The translations under genes and the position numbers were made by a program. Below the pieces are notes generated by a model. It ran no database searches. It saw only the letters and a program-made list of their open reading frames with translations, and was not told the DNA's origin. Positions 6,841 to 7,977 of a DNA stretch of 7,977 nt are shown here, piece by piece (position 1 is the first letter of the stretch; each line of letters begins with the position of its first letter). Origin of the DNA: Dysgonamonadaceae bacterium (lineage in GTDB: Bacteria; Bacteroidota; Bacteroidia; Bacteroidales; Azobacteroidaceae); assembly GCA_031287395.1 (NCBI GenBank), contig JAITTA010000101.1:1-7977 (forward strand). The letters are read 5' to 3'.

Positions 6841-6882
6841 AATACAATTCATCAATCAACTACTTATTTGAATTTGACGGGA

Positions 6883-6913
6883 CAAAGGTAATGCTTTTTT
6901 TTGAAACGGCAAA
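6883..6913 (-). promoter_or_regulatory. Bacteroidota-type promoter of the leu operon
   Basis: On the minus strand a -33 box TTTG (6913-6910) is followed by exactly 19 nt and a -7 box TACCTTTG (6890-6883). This matches the published Bacteroidota consensus TTTG-N19-TAnnTTTG. Transcription should begin a few bases downstream, near 6874-6879, giving a leader of about 215 nt before leuA. The DNA upstream (6914-6960) is very A/T-rich and includes a palindrome at 6940-6954; I cannot name a protein that binds there. Confidence 0.85.
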
Positions 6914-6979
6914 ACAAATTCATATTTTTTATTTAAATTTTCTTTTAAAAAGAAGAAAAAACACCCATTAATGCGAAAA

Positions 6980-7011
6980 ATTTTAGTAAAACTTTCTTCA
7001 GTAACTAAAAT
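6980..7011 (-). terminator. Weak A/T-rich hairpin after the permease gene
   Basis: ATTTTAGT (minus strand, 7011-7004) is the exact reverse complement of ACTAAAAT (6987-6980), with a 16-nt loop that can form three further inner pairs, and the 3' arm runs into five T's. It starts 7 nt past the permease stop codon and lies before the leu promoter, the right place for a permease terminator. The stem is nearly all A/T, so termination may be inefficient and some permease transcripts could read into the leu leader, where the stronger attenuator would stop them. Confidence 0.4.
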
Positions 7012-7017
7012 CACCCG

Positions 7018-7977
7018 TTATTTTTGATACATCCGACCAATCCGGATTCCATACAATACAATATGAACGAAAGCCACACCAGATAGGATCAGGAAGAAAC
7101 CATCGATGGAATGCCATCCTGTCTGTACCTGATGCAACACGATAAAGCCGGAGAGGACAAGAGCAATGCCCAGACCAATACAGGATAATATACCTTTTTC
7201 TTTCAATTTGAACTCCTTAATACCGGATTGTTTTTCTAAAGTCAGCTTACTATGTCTCGAACTGTAAAATACATAGATATCATGCCCGATAAGCATCCAC
7301 AATATGAGTCGTATCCAGGTATCGAACGGCAAAAAGATCATCATAAACAAACAGACGGCAATACCCAATACCGGGACAAGCGGCACAAAAGGCGTTTTGA
7401 ACCCACGAGGCGCATCCGGCATTTTTTTCCGCATGACCAGGACTCCTCCACTCACAATGATAAAGGCGAAAAGCGTTCCGATACTGGTCAATTCTCCCGC
7501 TACATCAGCCGGAACAAAAAGAGTAAAAATAGAGATCAACGCCATAAACAACAAATTACTCTTGTATGGAGTTCTGAATTTTGAATGAACCTGAGAAAAA
7601 ACCTTCGGGAGTAATCCGTCTTTACTCATAGAATAAAACACACGACTTTGTCCCAATAACATGACTAAAATAACGGAAGAATACCCGGCCAATATAGCTA
7701 TGACAATTGCTTTATTGAGCCAGGGATAAGCCGGCTGTACGGAACCGTCGGACAAGACCGTTCCCATCCGGTCGATCGCCAAGGCAACGGGCGCGATACC
7801 GTCTTTTCCGTGAAAGTCCGAATAATTGACCACTCCGGTCATCACATGAGCAAACAGGATATAGAGTAGCGTACAGATAATAAGCGACCCTAATATTCCT
7901 ATGGGCATATTTTTTTTCGGATTTCGGGTTTCCTGTGCCGCCGTACTGACCGCATCAAAACCGATGAAAGCAAAAAA
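7018..7977 (-). CDS. APC-superfamily amino acid permease, CAT-like (5' end cut by window edge)
   Basis: Inner-membrane amino acid transporter, probably proton-coupled; the substrate cannot be told from this part. The frame is open to the window edge, giving 319 visible C-terminal residues. Family members run to roughly 450-600 residues, so the start and the first transmembrane helices are missing. The visible part opens with FFAFIGFDAVST, then AQETRNPKKNMPIGI, a hallmark of the cationic amino acid transporter (CAT, YfnA-like) branch, located at TM6 and the loop into TM7. LGQSRVFYSMSKDGLLP follows about 120 residues in, another APC signature. About eight hydrophobic segments can be counted after that opening, the last two (GLGIALVLSGFIVL and FFLILSGVAFVHIVLYG) close to the end, in keeping with the long CAT topology. 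The Met at 7908 is internal, not the start. The gene has its own downstream hairpin and the leu operon has its own promoter, so the two are probably separate units. Confidence 0.88.
   Translation of the reverse strand, partial: FFAFIGFDAVSTAAQETRNPKKNMPIGILGSLIICTLLYILFAHVMTGVVNYSDFHGKDGIAPVALAIDRMGTVLSDGSVQPAYPWLNKAIVIAILAGYSSVILVMLLGQSRVFYSMSKDGLLPKVFSQVHSKFRTPYKSNLLFMALISIFTLFVPADVAGELTSIGTLFAFIIVSGGVLVMRKKMPDAPRGFKTPFVPLVPVLGIAVCLFMMIFLPFDTWIRLILWMLIGHDIYVFYSSRHSKLTLEKQSGIKEFKLKEKGILSCIGLGIALVLSGFIVLHQVQTGWHSIDGFFLILSGVAFVHIVLYGIRIGRMYQK

Noticed and set aside
6961..7020. Direct repeat cacccNtta (6963-6970 and 7012-7020)
   Set aside because: Two short copies flanking a terminator-like hairpin, with no further copies seen; not enough to call an operator or an insertion target duplication.
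361..7588. Plus-strand open frames of 60-157 codons spread across the window (for example 4600-5034, 5648-6067, 6077-6550)
   Set aside because: Nearly all lie antisense to well-supported minus-strand genes, have low-complexity or Cys/His/Arg-rich translations without recognisable family motifs, and are typical shadows of long genes.

Overview
This window looks like a chromosomal core-metabolism region from a member of the Bacteroidota, probably Bacteroidales. Three things suggest this: a promoter with an exact TTTG-N19-TAnnTTTG layout (the Bacteroidota housekeeping sigma-factor consensus), A/T-rich start regions without clear Shine-Dalgarno sites, and the gene order leuA-leuC-leuD-(second synthase)-leuB, which I associate with Bacteroides relatives. 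Every gene I can support lies on the minus strand, so transcription runs from high to low coordinates. I see no mobile element, CRISPR array, tRNA or rRNA.

Layout in transcription order: (1) 7977-7018, the C-terminal two thirds of an APC-family (CAT-like) amino acid permease whose start lies outside the window, followed by a weak A/T-rich hairpin. (2) 6913-6662, a regulatory region holding a promoter, a leader of roughly 215 nt with a short peptide containing Ile-Ile-Ile-Leu-Leu, and a strong intrinsic terminator just before leuA; together these look like a ribosome-mediated attenuator. (3) leuA (6661-5168), an 88-bp gap with a perfect 12-bp inverted repeat, leuC (5079-3670), leuD (3668-3084), a citramalate synthase gene cimA (3100-1583) overlapping leuD, mgsA for methylglyoxal synthase (1556-1110), and leuB (1046 to the window edge, lacking only its last few codons).

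How the genes work together: LeuA, LeuCD and LeuB turn 2-ketoisovalerate into 2-ketoisocaproate, the leucine precursor. The second synthase is easily mistaken for another LeuA. Its active-site residues instead match, position by position, those I recall for the Leptospira (R)-citramalate synthase. With LeuCD and LeuB it would turn pyruvate and acetyl-CoA into 2-ketobutyrate, the isoleucine precursor, without threonine. An operon making both precursors fits a leader peptide with both Ile and Leu codons. The least expected member is mgsA, which has no known role in branched-chain amino acid synthesis.
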